A program made the position numbers and the translations under genes. Shown one piece after another: positions 62,283-64,000 of a stretch of 64,000 nucleotides of DNA (positions are counted from its first letter, which is position 1; the number at the start of each line of letters is the position of its first letter). Source of the DNA: an uncultured Anaerolineae bacterium (GTDB lineage: Bacteria > Chloroflexota > Anaerolineae > Aggregatilineales > Phototrophicaceae); contig CAKQCB010000003.1 of NCBI GenBank assembly GCA_934216615.1, forward strand, positions 496,001 through 560,000, written 5' to 3'. The notes under the pieces are model-generated. The model saw only the letters and a program-made list of their open reading frames with translations. It was not told the DNA's origin and made no database searches.

Positions 62283-63233
62283 TTAACGTGCCCCCCAAAC
62301 AGTGCCAGCGGGGTTTTCGATGGGCAAGCCCACGGTATTGCCATATTCTGTCCATGAACCATCGTATAAGGCGACGTCATAGCCAAGAATTTCGCTCAAA
62401 ACGAACCAAGTGAGTGAGGCGCGTTCGCCAATACGGCAGTAAGTCACGATAGGGGTTGTGCCATCAATGCCGATGCCTGCGTACAATGTCGCCAATTCTT
62501 CGGGGGATTTAAAGGTCCCGTCGGCGTTCACGTTTTGACCCCAAGGCACATTCAACGCACCTGGGATGTGTCCTGCACGAACGGATAATTCGGGGACGCC
62601 TTCGGGCGCAAAAATTTCACCGTTAAATTCTGCTGGAGAACGAATATCGATCAGCACGCCCGTTTCTTCGCCTTCGACGATGCTCAAGACTTCAGGCAAG
62701 AACGCGCGCAGTTCTAAATTCGCTTCGGCAACGGTGAAGTTCCCTTCTTCATATGCGGGGACATCCAACGCCAATTCACGGCCTTCAGCTTCCCAAAGGA
62801 CACGGCCACCATTCAACAAACGAACATCTTCAGCGCCGTAGACATTAAACACCCACGCGCCCCATGCGGCGAACCAATTGTTGTTATCGCCGTACAAAAT
62901 GACGGTGGTATCTTCATTGATGCCTGCGGTACGAACTAAAGTTTGGAAATTTTCCGCAGAAACAATGTCGCGGAAAACGGGATCAACAAAATCAGTATGC
63001 CAACGGAAGTTCACTGCACCGGGGATGTGCCCACGTTCGTAGACACCGGTATCAACACTCACTTCGATGACCCGCACATTCGGGTTATCAAGGTTTTCGC
63101 TCAGCCAATCTGCACTGACAACCGCTTCTTCAGGTAATGCGGATGCAGGTGCATCTTGAGCAACGACGCCCAAAGCAGTTGCAAATAAGCTGACACCGGT
63201 AAGTGCTGAAACACCTAATAAACGAAAGTTCAT
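62283..63233 (-). CDS. Secreted two-domain rhodanese-like sulfurtransferase
   Basis: The 316-residue protein has a signal peptide (MNFRLLGVSALTGVSLFATA, cut near VVAQ-DAP) and two rhodanese domains: an inactive N-terminal one (EVSVDTGVYERGHIPGAVN) and a C-terminal one with the active-site loop CRIGERAS. It should transfer sulfane sulfur outside the membrane, from thiosulfate or 3-mercaptopyruvate, to an acceptor. CTGGAGT precedes the ATG at 63233; the ORF's longer in-frame start at 63296 is not used. Adjacent to a thiosulfate-type transporter gene. Confidence 0.92.
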   Translation of the reverse strand: MNFRLLGVSALTGVSLFATALGVVAQDAPASALPEEAVVSADWLSENLDNPNVRVIEVSVDTGVYERGHIPGAVNFRWHTDFVDPVFRDIVSAENFQTLVRTAGINEDTTVILYGDNNNWFAAWGAWVFNVYGAEDVRLLNGGRVLWEAEGRELALDVPAYEEGNFTVAEANLELRAFLPEVLSIVEGEETGVLIDIRSPAEFNGEIFAPEGVPELSVRAGHIPGALNVPWGQNVNADGTFKSPEELATLYAGIGIDGTTPIVTYCRIGERASLTWFVLSEILGYDVALYDGSWTEYGNTVGLPIENPAGTVWGAR

Positions 63234-63627
63234 GTGTTTTACTCCAGAATAGTTACTCGAAAGGTTTGTGTTGCAAATAAAATAGCGCCGTATCAAACTT
63301 CACATGAGTACAACAACAACAGTCTTCCATTTTCCCCTTCCCCCGTGCATATTTCCTGATGGCTGATAGAACAAAAAACGCCCCGTATCATCACGGGGCG
63401 CTATATCCTCTCTAGTCAATAGAAACGCCCCGTTTAGCGGGGCGTGAGTTCACACAAATTGTTTCCGTGCATTTACAGCACAAACCCCGTGGTTATGTCA
63501 CCTTACAGACCATACAACAGGATTGGCTGAATAAATTTTGCACGTCAGGTCACCTTTGAACGAATAAATGAACCATTGAGAGAATATGAGAATTATTTGA
63601 TTTTGTCAAGCAATTCGTCAAAAGTCG
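63234..63627. other. 394-bp non-coding region with two tandem hairpins
   Basis: Besides the hairpins at 63379-63444 no gene is seen. The promoter of the sulfurtransferase gene must lie in the left part, but no clear boxes were found. Confidence 0.5.
63379..63444 (-). terminator. Two tandem terminators for the right-end gene
   Basis: CGCCCCGT-ATCATC-ACGGGGCG (63379-63400) and CGCCCCG-TTTAG-CGGGGCG (63426-63444). On the - strand the first is followed by a run of six T, the second by TTTC. They lie about 180-250 bases after the stop of the gene at 63628. Confidence 0.7.
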
Positions 63628-64000
63628 TCATTCCAAATAGACGCGCACGTTTTTCAAGGTGTAGACGGGGACGAATGGAAACAAGATCGGCACGGTACGA
63701 ATATAGGTTTGATAGTTCGGGTCATCTCCATAACGTTCGTACTGCGAGGCCTCTAAACGCTTCGCCGACCCCATCATGATGAGCGTGATGCAGACCGCGC
63801 CAATCAAACTGATCGCCCATTCAGCAAGGTTAGAGTAAAAGGCCACACCTACGACCCAATTCCCCACCCAAAACAAAATTTCCCCGAGATAGTTCGGGCA
63901 TCGCACCCAACGATACAAGCCCACATTACAAAAAGACTTGGGAAACTTCGCCTTAAAATCTGACTTTTGTTGATCGCCCACACTCTCGATCACCAAGCCC
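63628..64000 (-). CDS. DUF1295/isoprenylcysteine methyltransferase-like membrane protein, 5' end cut by window
   Basis: Only the C-terminal 124 or so residues are present; the frame is open past base 64000. It has two membrane helices (about residues 38-58 and 62-78) and the marks of DUF1295 and steroid-reductase or ICMT-like proteins: GLYRWVRCPNYLGEILFWVGNW and ERYGDDPNYQTYIRTVP, which holds the cofactor-binding region. In this superfamily the product could be a methyltransferase or a reductase. Confidence 0.8.
   Translation of the reverse strand, partial: GLVIESVGDQQKSDFKAKFPKSFCNVGLYRWVRCPNYLGEILFWVGNWVVGVAFYSNLAEWAISLIGAVCITLIMMGSAKRLEASQYERYGDDPNYQTYIRTVPILFPFVPVYTLKNVRVYLE

Overview
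The window looks like a stretch of chromosome from a free-living heterotrophic bacterium, most likely a member of the Chloroflexota (Anaerolineae-like). This is inferred from the gene mix and not from a marker gene: an HrcA repressor, SecA with a SEC-C tail, a MalT-like ATPase-TPR-BTAD regulator, a multi-GAF histidine kinase, a PIG-V type mannosyltransferase, split B12-dependent methylmalonyl-CoA mutase, a nitrile-hydratase-leader-like (NHLP) small protein, and dispersed GGGGCGACTC-type palindromic repeats. No rRNA, tRNA, CRISPR array or transposase was seen.

Layout. 1-2.9 kb: the 3' end of a type VII secretion-like locus (EssC ATPase, YukD/FHA protein, a small AT-rich orphan). 2.9-16.6 kb: housekeeping and membrane genes (YbaK deacylase, PrsW-cNMP fusion, SDR, large mutase subunit, polytopic membrane protein, CHAD protein, secreted TPR protein, RIO kinase with an unusual leader, PMT-like glycosyltransferase, hrcA, trxA). 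16.6-31.6 kb: a 1392-residue histidine kinase, the small mutase subunit with its MeaB chaperone, PRPP synthetase, an MBL hydrolase, SecA, an aldo/keto reductase, a 37-bp tandem repeat and MutM. 31.8-37.7 kb: dnaE, phosphofructokinase and glycerophosphodiesterase. 38-45 kb: an Fe3+-type ABC transporter operon followed by the large ATPase-TPR-BTAD regulator. 45-49.5 kb: a WYL regulator divergent from a VOC protein, then the most unusual locus of the window, three tandem genes for 18-residue Gly-rich peptides, a 97-residue NHLP-like protein and a lone receiver protein, followed by a Tat-type intradiol dioxygenase. 49.5-60.7 kb: a carbohydrate locus with two divergent LacI regulators around a perfect CebR-type operator (TGGGAGCGCTCCCA), sugar ABC transporter without its own ATPase, a secreted clan-A glycosidase, a PIG-V mannosyltransferase and a GH1 beta-glucosidase. 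61-64 kb: a YeeE/YedE thiosulfate-type transporter paired with a secreted sulfurtransferase, and the end of a DUF1295-type methyltransferase.

Working together: the 51.5-60.6 kb genes read as a beta-glucoside (cellobiose-like) capture, import and hydrolysis unit under LacI control. The two mutase loci together give propionyl/methylmalonyl-CoA to succinyl-CoA conversion. The iron and sugar transporters both carry a hairpin after the binding-protein gene that would raise binding protein over permease. The peptide array at 47.25-48.4 kb is the best candidate for an undescribed system.
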